In this document: positions 8,310-16,634 of the stretch, piece after piece
Numbering within the stretch: the stretch's first letter is position 1
Layout of the letters: every line of letters starts with the position of its first letter
Source: an uncultured Collinsella sp.
GTDB taxonomy: Bacteria > Actinomycetota > Coriobacteriia > Coriobacteriales > Coriobacteriaceae
DNA: 64,000 nucleotides
Reading direction: 5' to 3'
Assembly: GCA_900541795.1 (NCBI GenBank)
Contig: UQLC01000002.1
Location: 62,001 to 126,000, forward strand
Position numbers and translations under genes: made by a program
The notes under the pieces: model-generated
The model's database searches: none
What the model was told of the DNA's origin: nothing
The model's input: the letters and a program-made list of their open reading frames with translations, nothing else

Positions 8310-10199
8310 TCACTCACCCGCCCTCGGCATCAACACGATCATACGCAACTGGCCGGGTTCGCCCTCAAGGCGGTATGCCACGTTGCGCCTTTGCAGAGCG
8401 CTTTCGAGCTCTTGCGCAGCGGGCGTCTGCGAAAGATCTGCATCATCGTTGGAAAAAAGCGTGGCGCGCAGCTCGACACTGCATCGGTCATGGTCGCCCA
8501 AGTGATACATAAGCGCCGGATGGTCGGTGGTGTAGGCAAAAAACGCAAAGTCATACACGCAGTCGTACAGGGCGCTTACCGTACTGGCGTGCATCGGGCG
8601 CCGTATGGCGATAATCGAGGCGCAATCGATATCGATGGTGCGCAGGTCGCTTGCGAGCTCGTTGGCAATGAGCTGAATGCGGTCGCGATCAAAACCGCTC
8701 TCCCCGTGCTGTGCCAACGTGAGCGACCCCTTGCGCTTGCAATAGGCGACGAGCATCTTGGCGCGCTGCAGCATGCGGTAGCGCTCGTGCGAAGACGCTT
8801 CGTCGGTCAACGGCGGCAGCGAGCTCAGCAGGTCGTACATCCCTTCGAGCGCGCGGGCAAGCGCTTGATCCACGTCTTGGACCAGCAGGGTCTCGGCCTC
8901 TTGATCTGCCAAATGCGTCTTAAGGTCGTAGTCGGCGGCGAGCAGCTCGTTTTGACGCTGCAACTCCATGCGACGATGTGCCAGTTCACGGTTAAGCTCG
9001 TTGAGCTCCGACACGTCTTGGGCAAGCAGGGCCGATCCGCCCAGCAGTGGAAAGGCACGGTACATCACATCGGGATCGGACGCCACGGCAAAGGCATGGG
9101 CGCGGCCGTGCTCCTGGGTCCGCAACTCCTCGCGCACGCCTACCGGCACTGGCTTTGACACCGGCGTGGCATAGACCTCCTGCAGGTCGCGCGTTAGAAC
9201 TTTGAGGTCAAGCGGCAAGGTGTCGAGGATGCCGGCGATGTCGTGATACGACGGAATGACACCGCAATCGAGACAGATTTCCATCGCCACCACGCACAAG
9301 ACGCAATAGATGAGCGAGAAGTTGAGCCTCCATGCCCAGGGCACGCGCAACGCATAGGAGATGGCAAAGAATGCGCCGCCCAGCAGTACGAGCGCCGCCG
9401 TACCCGAGAAACGCTGGATGCGAAAGGACGAGGACCGACCAACCAGGATAAAAAAGGCCACGAAGTTAAAGGCCGTCCACACTAAGACGGCGAAATAACC
9501 CCAGCCGTACGTGTAGTCGTTGCTCCAGGTGTCGCTTGTACGGTCAAAGCGGAAGACCTGCTGGTGAAAATCGTTGGTGAGCACAAATCCGATAAGCAGG
9601 ATGGCCACAATCCACAGCGCAGCGCAGCAGCGGCGACCCAGGCGGTGTTGCTCCAGGCCCGCAAGGCGCAGACCACACAACTGGTAGAGCAGCGGAATGA
9701 GCGTCATGGGCACGTAGTACAGGTACCACAGCACGGTGGCATAGAACGGCGTGAACGACTTGTACTTGAGAATGACTTCGATCACGATCATCCACAGGGC
9801 GCAGATGGTGGCGACGGCAACAAGGCGGCGGCGCAACACATAGTCCAAACAGCGCAGATAGACCGATACGCCCCAGATCGAAAATATAATTGCGGCGACA
9901 AGCAGCGGGAGAGAGCTCGAATGGACGAGCGCATCCACGACCTCTTCGGACACCTCGCCATAGGCTGGCACGGCGTTAGAAAGTTTGGGGTCGAAGGCGA
10001 ACAGTGTCGGCAAGACTGCCAAAAGCATGAGGAACAGCGCAGTGATGACGCCGGCGATAGCAAAGACGCGGTGGCGGTACATCCGATGTGTTATGCCAAC
10101 AAGGAATCGCGGCATGGCGAAGAGCCTGCCACCCCTGGGATCCGCCACGGGTGCGGATCGGGCGGCCGCGTTGCCGATATGTCGCTCGCGGGTACCCAT
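8310..10199 (-). CDS. 7TM sensor protein with degenerate kinase-like C-terminus
   Basis: The roughly 629-residue protein has about seven or eight TM segments (about 25-280), resembling the histidine-kinase N-terminal 7TM module. A PAS-like region, a coiled coil (ELNRELAHRRMELQRQNEL) and a C-terminal region that looks like a worn kinase core follow. I see no H-box of the form HD/HE followed by LR or LS and no N- or G-box, so it probably does not phosphorylate. It may pass a signal to the kinase encoded 2 nt downstream. ATG 10199 is chosen because the longer reading frame begins inside a palindromic repeat (10313-10363). No good ribosome site is visible, and ATG 10117 is possible. Confidence 0.72.
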   Translation of the reverse strand: MGTRERHIGNAAARSAPVADPRGGRLFAMPRFLVGITHRMYRHRVFAIAGVITALFLMLLAVLPTLFAFDPKLSNAVPAYGEVSEEVVDALVHSSSLPLLVAAIIFSIWGVSVYLRCLDYVLRRRLVAVATICALWMIVIEVILKYKSFTPFYATVLWYLYYVPMTLIPLLYQLCGLRLAGLEQHRLGRRCCAALWIVAILLIGFVLTNDFHQQVFRFDRTSDTWSNDYTYGWGYFAVLVWTAFNFVAFFILVGRSSSFRIQRFSGTAALVLLGGAFFAISYALRVPWAWRLNFSLIYCVLCVVAMEICLDCGVIPSYHDIAGILDTLPLDLKVLTRDLQEVYATPVSKPVPVGVREELRTQEHGRAHAFAVASDPDVMYRAFPLLGGSALLAQDVSELNELNRELAHRRMELQRQNELLAADYDLKTHLADQEAETLLVQDVDQALARALEGMYDLLSSLPPLTDEASSHERYRMLQRAKMLVAYCKRKGSLTLAQHGESGFDRDRIQLIANELASDLRTIDIDCASIIAIRRPMHASTVSALYDCVYDFAFFAYTTDHPALMYHLGDHDRCSVELRATLFSNDDADLSQTPAAQELESALQRRNVAYRLEGEPGQLRMIVLMPRAGE

Positions 10200-10312
10200 A
10201 GTGCTTTTAGTGTACCGGCAGATGGGTCGAAAAAGCGGGCCGCATGTCCCAAAATCCGCAGACGGCAAGGCGCCCGGCAGCCTCCCCCGTCTGGCACTTC
10301 CCGATATCCGCC

Positions 10313-10363
10313 CGCCCCAAACCACCGCAAAGGGGACAGGCACCTTTGTGGTGGTTTGGGGCG
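10313..10363. repeat. Palindromic REP-like element with GGGGACAGGCACC core
   Basis: A 21-bp inverted repeat (10313-10333 and 10343-10363, one mismatch) surrounds the loop GGACAGGCA. It lies between the 7TM sensor gene and the DUF4867 stop codon. On the minus strand it could also act as a transcriptional hairpin after the DUF4867 gene, though no T-tract follows. Confidence 0.85.
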
Positions 10364-10368
10364 ATGCG

Positions 10369-11013
10369 CTAGTCCACGGTGATGTCGAGGTTCTTGCCGA
10401 TGAGACCTACGTAGCCGCCCTCGGCAGCCTTGGGGCTGTCGGCGTGGCAGAGAACCCACTTGTCGGCCTTCCAGTAGCAGTAGCTGTCACCGGCGGTAGG
10501 CATGTCGGCCGCGACCTCGGGGCGCGGGCCGTTGGTGCCGGCGGGCAGCGCCACCATCACCTGGAAGCCACCGTCGTCGACCATGCACGGCGTGTAGTGG
10601 AGCGTGGTGTTGAAGACTTCGACGACCGTACCCGCCGGCACGCGAAACGCCTTAACGCACGCGGTGTCGAGCTTGCCGTCCTCGATCTCCCAGCGATGCG
10701 CCACGAGCAGGATAAAGTCGCGAGCGCCCAGGTTGAATTCGCTCGCGCGGTGATATTCCAGGCAGTTGAGTCGTGTATTGTGGCCGTTGCACCAGCCGAG
10801 CTGGAAGGGACGGCCACCAAACATGAGAAAGCCAAGCTTGTCGGCATCCTTGACGTCCTCGAGCTCCGGCGCACTTGCAACGTACTTGCTGCCCTCGGGA
10901 ATGGGCGTGGCAGAGAGCACCTCGAGCACGGGCGACGTAAGCTCGGACGGAACGTTATCCCAAACGTTGCCATAGGATTTGAACTCGGGATCGTTGACAG
11001 AGTAGATATGCAT
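10369..11013 (-). CDS. DUF4867-family protein
   Basis: The 214-residue soluble protein looks like a cupin-type beta-barrel: LGFLMFGGRPFQLGWCNGHN, then VPAGTVVEVFNTTLHYTPC and a conserved C-terminal part. This resembles the DUF4867 family, which is often found near sugar-phosphate genes. It has no signal peptide or TM segment. ATG 11013 is preceded by AGGAG at 5-nt spacing; the GTG at 11019 overlaps that site, so I reject it. The downstream neighbours on the same strand are sensory genes. Upstream lies luxS with its own terminator, so this gene is probably transcribed alone. The reaction, if any, is unknown. Confidence 0.7.
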   Translation of the reverse strand: MHIYSVNDPEFKSYGNVWDNVPSELTSPVLEVLSATPIPEGSKYVASAPELEDVKDADKLGFLMFGGRPFQLGWCNGHNTRLNCLEYHRASEFNLGARDFILLVAHRWEIEDGKLDTACVKAFRVPAGTVVEVFNTTLHYTPCMVDDGGFQVMVALPAGTNGPRPEVAADMPTAGDSYCYWKADKWVLCHADSPKAAEGGYVGLIGKNLDITVD

Positions 11014-11097
11014 GTTCACTCCTGTTCGTAAATGTGCCTATACGAACATTCTAGAACAAACATGAGCGATTTTGAACGCTCGTCCCGACCAATCAAC

Positions 11098-11130
11098 AAA
11101 AAGGCGCCCCCGCATAAGCGAAGGCGCCCA
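11098..11130 (-). terminator. Terminator after luxS
   Basis: On the minus strand GGGCGCC and GGCGCC arms enclose a 15-nt loop and are followed by TTTTTGTT. It lies 28 bp beyond the luxS stop. Confidence 0.7.
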
Positions 11131-11157
11131 ATGCGCGCGTTTTGGGCGATAAAGCCC

Positions 11158-11646
11158 TTATGCCTGCTGATAGTGCAGGTGCTTCTCGTCGATATCGGCC
11201 AGGTCGCGGTCGAGGTAACGGCGCGCGAGCCAGTTAGCCATGGGAAGGTTCTGGTCCAGGTAGTTGCCGCACTCCTCGGGAGCGGCACCGGGGACATCGC
11301 CCTCAAAGTCGGCGACAAACTCGAACAGCTCACGCACGAGCGGCAGGATCTCCTCGCTCGTCACCTCGCCAAACACAACGAGGTAAAAGCCCGTGCGGCA
11401 GCCCATGGGGCCAAAGTAGACAATGCGGCCCGACCACTCGGCATGATTGCGCAAGAACGTTGCACCCAGGTGCTCGATGGTGTGGCACTCGGCGGTGTTC
11501 ATGACCGGCTCCTTGTTGGGCGTGGTCAGGCGCAGGTCAAAGGTGGTGACGGCGGCGCCGGTCGCCGGATCGCGGTCGATGCGGCTCACATACACGCCGG
11601 GCTCAAGCAGCAGATGGTCAACGGAAAAGCTCGCAATGCGCTCCAT
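11158..11646 (-). CDS. luxS: S-ribosylhomocysteine lyase LuxS
   Basis: LuxS cleaves S-ribosylhomocysteine to homocysteine and DPD, the precursor of autoinducer-2, in the activated methyl cycle. The 162-residue length fits the family. The metal ligands are H55 and H59 in HTIEHLGATF and C126 in EECGNY. The catalytic Cys C83 lies in GPMGCRTGFY. It is cytosolic. The gene stands alone between two hairpins, with no pfs or metK nearby, so its control is probably separate from its neighbours. Confidence 0.96.
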   Translation of the reverse strand: MERIASFSVDHLLLEPGVYVSRIDRDPATGAAVTTFDLRLTTPNKEPVMNTAECHTIEHLGATFLRNHAEWSGRIVYFGPMGCRTGFYLVVFGEVTSEEILPLVRELFEFVADFEGDVPGAAPEECGNYLDQNLPMANWLARRYLDRDLADIDEKHLHYQQA

Positions 11647-11668
11647 GGCAGATCCTCTCGGTAGTCAA

Positions 11669-11740
11669 TTTGGGACGGGCTCTTTTAGCTGGTTCGAATG
11701 GTCGCACCAATCATACCAGTCAAAAAAGCCCCGTCCCAAA
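11669..11740 (-). terminator. Long hairpin between nucleoside hydrolase and luxS
   Basis: TTTGGGACGGG (11669-11679) pairs with CCCCGTCCCAAA (11729-11740). The stem can extend inward through an A/T-rich stretch to CTGG/CCAG. It starts 8 bp past the hydrolase stop. A run of T in the ascending and descending arms suggests termination for the minus-strand operon. Confidence 0.65.
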
Positions 11741-11748
11741 AAGACAAC

Positions 11749-12723
11749 TTAGCCCAAGACGCGGGCCATGCGTGCCTTAAACTCCACGAGGAAGCGCGGA
11801 GCATCCACGGTCAGTGCCACAAGCGCGCTCTTGTCCGGATCGGACAGGCGGCGCTCATCGCAGATGGTGCGGCCGCGGTACTCGCCCAGCAGATCAACAC
11901 GCAGGTTGCAGCCGAGCGCACCTACGAGCGTGGGGTCGATCGCCACGGCAACGGCCAGCGGATCGTGCAGCGCACAACCACCCAGGTAGGGTGCGTTCAT
12001 CTCGTACGAGCCAATGTAGTGCTCGACCATGCTCGCAAATGCGCAGCCCGCCATGGTGCCCGAGCCCGTCCAGCCGGCAATGTCGCGGCGTGTGAGCACC
12101 ACGCGATGCGTCACGTCCAGACCCACCATGGTGAGCTTACGGCCCGAGCGCAGCACCGCGTCGGCTGCCTCGGGGTCGCTCGCCATGTTGGCCTCGGCGC
12201 CCGCGCTCACGTTACCGGGCACGGTAAGGGCGCCGCCCATCACGACCACGCGGCCGATGGACATCATCGCCGCCGCATCGCGCTCCAGGGCGAGCGCCAG
12301 GTTGGAGAGCGGGCCAGTCGCTACGTAGACCAGATCGGGACCATAGGTGCGCGCGGCATCGATCAGATAATCGACCGCAGCGTTGCCGTCGGCCGAGGTC
12401 GCCCCCACCGGCTCGTAGGGCGACGCGGGCACGCTCGCGCCGCCGATGCCGTTCTTGCCGTGAATGAGCGCGGTGGACGCCGGCGGCGTATAGGGCTCAG
12501 TCGCTTGCAGAGGACGGTCGGCACCCAAGTACACCGGAACCTCGGGGCGACCCAGCAGATCGAGCACCGCCAGGCAGTTGTGCGCCGATTGCTCGACGCG
12601 CACGTTGCCAAAGCACGTGGTGATGCCCACGAGCTCCACCTCGGGGCTCGCGATGGCATAGGCCAGCGCCATCGCATCGTCCACGCCCATATCCAGATCA
12701 AGGATCAGCTTCTTGATTGCCAT
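11749..12723 (-). CDS. Inosine/uridine-preferring nucleoside hydrolase
   Basis: The 324-residue protein is a nucleoside N-ribohydrolase that releases ribose from nucleosides. It has the Ca2+-binding signature DLDMGVDDA (residues 9-17), a variant of DTDPGIDDA with Met in place of Pro. It also has the family blocks VATGPLSNLALAL, VVMGGAL and a C-terminal HDPLAVA with a conserved Asp. It is cytosolic. It lies 30 bp after the ribokinase gene on the same strand. The pair makes sense as a salvage route: nucleoside to ribose, then to ribose 5-phosphate. The exact nucleoside preference cannot be told. Confidence 0.92.
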   Translation of the reverse strand: MAIKKLILDLDMGVDDAMALAYAIASPEVELVGITTCFGNVRVEQSAHNCLAVLDLLGRPEVPVYLGADRPLQATEPYTPPASTALIHGKNGIGGASVPASPYEPVGATSADGNAAVDYLIDAARTYGPDLVYVATGPLSNLALALERDAAAMMSIGRVVVMGGALTVPGNVSAGAEANMASDPEAADAVLRSGRKLTMVGLDVTHRVVLTRRDIAGWTGSGTMAGCAFASMVEHYIGSYEMNAPYLGGCALHDPLAVAVAIDPTLVGALGCNLRVDLLGEYRGRTICDERRLSDPDKSALVALTVDAPRFLVEFKARMARVLG

Positions 12724-12753
12724 TGTTCTACTCCGCTTCTCCGTCTTTATCGT

Positions 12754-13716
12754 TTAACCAAACCAATGTTCAACTTCGGCGCGCGTGGGAATCGATTGCT
12801 GAGCGCCCAGGCGCGACACCGTCACTGCCGAGGCGCGAGCACCCGCAGCCATGCACTCAAAGAGCGGCAAGCCCTCTAGGCGAGCCGCCGCCAACGCGCC
12901 GATAAACGTATCGCCGGCGGCCGTGGTATCGACTACCGTACTCGAAAGTGCCGGCATGCGCAGCAGCTCGCCGTCATCGCCGAGCGTAACCGACCCGGCG
13001 CCGCCCAACGTGATGACCGCAGCTCCGGCGCCCTTGTCGAGCAGCGCTTTGAGCGCGGCGATGCAACTCACATCATCCGTGGGCAGAATGCCCGTCAGAA
13101 CCTGGCACTCGGTCTCGTTGGGACAGACCAGGTCGACCGCAGGCCAGGCCTCCGCAGGCAGCTCACAGGCAGGCGCTGGATTAAAGACCGTATAGAACCC
13201 CAGCTCGTGAGCGCAAACAAGCGCCTCGGCCGTCGCCGCAAGGTCACATTCACCCTGGGCGATAAAGACGCTTCCGGCAGCCGGGGCAATCTCGCTGGCG
13301 TCGCCGTCGAGCTCATGGGCCACCAGACGCCTCAACGCGCAGGCAACGTCCGCGCCCGCAAGCGCATAGTTGGCGCCCGGTGACAGTATGATGCGGTTGT
13401 CGCCCTCGCAGCGAATGATGGTCGCCGTTCCCGTCTCCACGTCATCGCGATGCACTACAAAGTCACAGTCCACGCCGGCGTCTTGGAGCCCCACCACGAG
13501 CGACGCACCGAACGCGTCGCGACCGACCGCGCCGATCATGTGCGTGCACGCGCCCATACGCGCGGCAGCTACAGCCTGATTGGCGCCCTTGCCGCCGGCG
13601 TTGGTGATAAAACCGCTACCACCGACCGTCTCGCCCGCGCGCGGTATGCGCTCGCACGCCACCGAAAGGTCCATGTTCATGCTGCCGAACACCGCAACGA
13701 TGCCGCGATCTGCCAT
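12754..13716 (-). CDS. rbsK: Ribokinase
   Basis: The 320-residue PfkB-family sugar kinase has the N-terminal GSMNMDLSVACERIPRAGET, the substrate motif GGKGANQAVAAARMGA and the anion hole with catalytic base TTAAGDTFIGAL (canonical GAGD is AAGD here). It phosphorylates ribose to ribose 5-phosphate. ATG 13716 has GGAGG at good spacing; the longer frame would cover that site. It is first in an operon with the nucleoside hydrolase, which would supply its ribose. A promoter with an overlapping palindrome is at 13780-13809. Confidence 0.92.
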   Translation of the reverse strand: MADRGIVAVFGSMNMDLSVACERIPRAGETVGGSGFITNAGGKGANQAVAAARMGACTHMIGAVGRDAFGASLVVGLQDAGVDCDFVVHRDDVETGTATIIRCEGDNRIILSPGANYALAGADVACALRRLVAHELDGDASEIAPAAGSVFIAQGECDLAATAEALVCAHELGFYTVFNPAPACELPAEAWPAVDLVCPNETECQVLTGILPTDDVSCIAALKALLDKGAGAAVITLGGAGSVTLGDDGELLRMPALSSTVVDTTAAGDTFIGALAAARLEGLPLFECMAAGARASAVTVSRLGAQQSIPTRAEVEHWFG

Positions 13717-13779
13717 GGAAACCTCCTCATCTGCGGGCTTTGCACCCACCGTCGACCGTCGATTGCGCGCCTTCGCACC

Positions 13780-13809
13780 TCTATAACTTTAGTTCACTTT
13801 GATGTGAAC
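13780..13809 (-). promoter_or_regulatory. Promoter and operator-like palindrome of rbsK
   Basis: On the minus strand, -35 TTCACA (13808-13803), a 17-bp spacer and -10 TATAGA (13785-13780) are followed by the rbsK leader. The palindrome GTTCAC-N6-GTGAAC (13792-13809) covers the -35 and most of the spacer, the usual place for a repressor. The regulator is not encoded nearby. Confidence 0.55.
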
Positions 13810-13902
13810 GCACCCTTGAGGTTGCGCCAGCAGCAAGCATTCACAGGAGCAGGCAGCTACAATGAATACGTGCTGATTATTCTCGTCATTGGATGATGTT
13901 TT

Positions 13903-16119
13903 ATGGAACAACTCTCGCAATCGGGCTCGCGCGGTCGACGCCGCACGGGCAACGAGCCGGCGCCGCACGAACGCGTGAAGAGCGAACGCCGTGCCAACGA
14001 GCCGCGACGCACCACGAGCCCCCATCGCGCTTCTGCCAACAACGCGGGCCGCGCCAACACTCCCGCCGCGGAGCAGACGCCTGCTCGCCCCAAGTCCCGC
14101 TACATCCCTGCACTCGACGGCCTGCGTACGCTCGCCGTCGTCGCGGTGGTGCTCTATCACCTTAACCTCACGTGGGCTCAGGGCGGCCTGCTCGGCGTCA
14201 CGATCTTCTTTGTGCTTTCGGGCTATCTGATCACACGCCTGCTACTCAACGAAGTCGCTAAGACCGGCCGCATCGACCTCAAGAGCTTCTGGATCCGCCG
14301 CATCCGTCGCCTGGTCCCCGCCGTGGCAACCGTCGTGGTGGTGACCTGTGCGCTGTGCACCGTCTTCAACCACGTGATGCTCACCAAGATGCGCCCCGAC
14401 ATTCTGCCGTCACTGCTGTTCTTTAACAACTGGTGGCAGATTGCCCAAAACGTCTCGTACTTCAATGCTCTGGGCGACCCCTCGCCGCTCACGCACTTTT
14501 GGTCGCTTGCCATCGAGGAACAGTTCTACCTGATTTGGCCGCCGCTGCTGTTTGCCATGGTATCCATGCATGTGAGCAAACCCAACACGCGCCGCGTGGT
14601 TCTAGGCCTTGCCGCGGTATCTGCCCTTGCCATGATGGTGCTTTACGACCCTGCCGTCGACCCCAGCCGCGTGTACTACGGCACCGACACCCGTGTGTTC
14701 TCGCTGCTGCTGGGTGCCTGGATGGCCTTTATCCCCGATCGCGACCTGGCGCCGGTGCGTCTCGCTCGTCGTTTGGGGCTCAATCGCCTAGCTGGCGCCG
14801 CCAAGCACGGCAAGAACGCCGAGGGCAAGCCTGGCGAGAAGGCCGACGAAGCAGCCGAGACCGCCCCGGCACAGCCGAGCGCCCTCGTGCGTTTTTGGTC
14901 CTCGCCCGCATCCATCGATGTGTTGGGCGTCGTGGGTCTGGTTGGCCTTGCCGCCATGGTCGCGCTCACCAACGGCTACACCGCCTTCCAGTATCGCGGA
15001 GGCACGCTGCTGTGCTCGATCCTCACGCTCATGGTCATCGCGGCCTGCGTGCAGCCCCAGGGAATGGTTGCCCGCGCGCTGTCCGCTGAGCCGCTCGTGT
15101 GGGTTGGCAAGCGCTCGTACAGCATCTACCTGTGGCACTATCCGCTGCTGTTGCTCATGAACCCGGTCGCCAACATCAACGATACACCGTGGTGGCAGTA
15201 CATTTTGCAGGTGCTGTTAGTGGTCGCCGTGGCCGAATGCTCATATCGCTTTATCGAGACGCCGTTTAGAAAGGGCGCCTTTGGGCGCACCGTATCCGAG
15301 TTCCGCGACGGCACCGCCACGCCCGCCAGCTGGGCACGCGCGCACGTCCCTGCCTGCGCAGCCTGCGCCGTCGTGTTGGTCGTTGCGCTGGGCGGTCTGA
15401 TCTTTGTGCCGGAGACCTCCGCACTGAGCGACGAGGGCGCCGAAGTTCTGAACAAGGAAGCCAAAAACACCGCACCCACCGACCAGCAGGCGGCCGACGA
15501 CACCGACAAGGACAACGACGGCTTCCCCGACGGCTCCTACGACCTGTTGATGATCGGTGACTCCGTGTCGCTGCGCGCCGTTGATTCCTTTGACGGCGTG
15601 TTCCCGCACAGCCATATCGATGCCGAAAAGGGCCGCCAGTTCGATGCGGGCCGTGCGACATTTGAGGGCTATCTTCAACAGAACCTTGCCGGCAAGATCG
15701 TGGTCTTTGCGCTGGGCACCAACGGCTTGGTAACCGACGACCAAATCGACGCCATCATGGCCGATGCAGGAGATAAGCGTATTGTGGTGTTTGTGAACAC
15801 GCGCAGCCCGCAGCCGTGGGTTGGCTCTACCAACCAGGCCATCGCCAACGCCGCTACGCGCTACAAGAACGTACGCGTTATCGACTGGTACGGATACAGT
15901 GCCAACCGCAACGACCTGTTCGATGGCGATGGCACGCATCTATCGACCACTGGCGTGACTGAGTACCTCAACTTGATCCACGATGCCGTCAAGAAGGACC
16001 TGCCCGTACACCCCGAGGATCACGTCAACGATCCGCAGCCGGCAGCCGTCAAGTCTGCCACCGACGCACTCGTCAATGCGCTCGCTCTCAAGCCGCACAA
16101 GCTGGGCACCGACAAGTAA
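13903..16119 (+). CDS. OatA-like acyltransferase-3 / SGNH O-acetyltransferase
   Basis: The 738-residue protein begins with a basic, disordered tail (1-65), then an acyltransferase-3 membrane domain (about 66-480) with YIPALDGLRTLAVVAVVLYH, the catalytic-type FFVLSGYLITRLL and RRIRRLVPA. A TM segment (about 485-505) leads to an extracellular SGNH domain (about 535-720) with LLMIGDSVSLRA (Ser nucleophile), ALGTNG and DGTHLS (Asp/His). This is the OatA layout, which O-acetylates peptidoglycan and gives lysozyme resistance; other cell-surface glycans are possible targets. A 40-residue Lys/Ala/Glu-rich loop lies at about 295-330. It is transcribed away from rbsK and ends at a terminator. Confidence 0.88.
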   Translation: MEQLSQSGSRGRRRTGNEPAPHERVKSERRANEPRRTTSPHRASANNAGRANTPAAEQTPARPKSRYIPALDGLRTLAVVAVVLYHLNLTWAQGGLLGVTIFFVLSGYLITRLLLNEVAKTGRIDLKSFWIRRIRRLVPAVATVVVVTCALCTVFNHVMLTKMRPDILPSLLFFNNWWQIAQNVSYFNALGDPSPLTHFWSLAIEEQFYLIWPPLLFAMVSMHVSKPNTRRVVLGLAAVSALAMMVLYDPAVDPSRVYYGTDTRVFSLLLGAWMAFIPDRDLAPVRLARRLGLNRLAGAAKHGKNAEGKPGEKADEAAETAPAQPSALVRFWSSPASIDVLGVVGLVGLAAMVALTNGYTAFQYRGGTLLCSILTLMVIAACVQPQGMVARALSAEPLVWVGKRSYSIYLWHYPLLLLMNPVANINDTPWWQYILQVLLVVAVAECSYRFIETPFRKGAFGRTVSEFRDGTATPASWARAHVPACAACAVVLVVALGGLIFVPETSALSDEGAEVLNKEAKNTAPTDQQAADDTDKDNDGFPDGSYDLLMIGDSVSLRAVDSFDGVFPHSHIDAEKGRQFDAGRATFEGYLQQNLAGKIVVFALGTNGLVTDDQIDAIMADAGDKRIVVFVNTRSPQPWVGSTNQAIANAATRYKNVRVIDWYGYSANRNDLFDGDGTHLSTTGVTEYLNLIHDAVKKDLPVHPEDHVNDPQPAAVKSATDALVNALALKPHKLGTDK

Positions 16120-16142
16120 CCTGCAGCGCAAACTTCCCACAT

Positions 16143-16180
16143 CCGGAGGGGGTGTCTGCCACGGCAGACACCCCCTCCGG
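16143..16180 (+). terminator. Hairpin after the acyltransferase gene
   Basis: An 18-bp perfect stem (16143-16160 with 16163-16180) starts 24 bp after the stop. No T-tract follows. The next bases, CAGTTAGGGACACTCC, resemble the CAGTTGGGGACGCTCC of the repeat near 32148, so this may be a repeat element doubling as a terminator. Confidence 0.7.
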
Positions 16181-16462
16181 CAGTTAGGGACACTCCTGGC
16201 GCAGCCAATGAAGACCTCTACGGATGAATTCCAGGCCGCTCCGTCGCTCCAGACATCGTTTCCGCGCCTCGTGCCTGCCCCAAACAATCAAAACAAGCCC
16301 TTTTCGCCGCACCCTCAAAGGTCTGTGGGCAAAAAAGGGCAAATATGAGTACTGTTACCATTTTAGTAGCAGGCAAAACCACCCAAAATGACGTCCGAGC
16401 GACCCCTACAACCCCCTAAAGCAGCCAACCTGACTGGTTTAAGGCGTATTGGAGCCAATTTT

Positions 16463-16490
16463 AATGAACATACTAAAGGCTATGTTCATT
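16463..16490. repeat. 10-bp perfect inverted repeat
   Basis: AATGAACATA (16463-16472) and TATGTTCATT (16481-16490) enclose an 8-nt loop. It is followed by ATCTTTT, so it could be a weak plus-strand terminator or a protein-binding palindrome. Confidence 0.7.
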
Positions 16491-16581
16491 ATCTTTTAGG
16501 ATGTAAATGCTATTCACTTAGCAACAGTACTCATATTTGGCATTTTTTGTCCATTGCTATAACTAACACCCTATAGCAGAC

Positions 16582-16614
16582 AAAAAACAGGCCGCAGTCC
16601 ATCGCTGCGGCCTG
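16582..16614 (-). terminator. Terminator of the NRMT-like gene
   Basis: On the minus strand CAGGCCGCAG and CTGCGGCCTG form a 10-bp stem with a 7-nt loop, followed by TTTTTTG. It starts about 20 bp past the transporter stop. Confidence 0.88.
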
Positions 16615-16634
16615 TTCGGAAGCAAAAGTGGGCG

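Larger units (their letters stand above)
16181..16634. other. AT-rich intergenic island
   Basis: About 450 bp without a convincing gene between two convergent genes. The stretch from about 16330 to 16585 is clearly richer in A/T than its surroundings. It holds an inverted repeat at 16463-16490 and the terminator of the minus-strand transporter gene. A 62-codon open frame (16388-16576, +) has no ribosome site and no recognisable product. Confidence 0.6.

Noticed and set aside
16388..16576. 62-codon plus-strand ORF
   Set aside because: No ribosome site or known domain, and it runs into the transporter terminator region.
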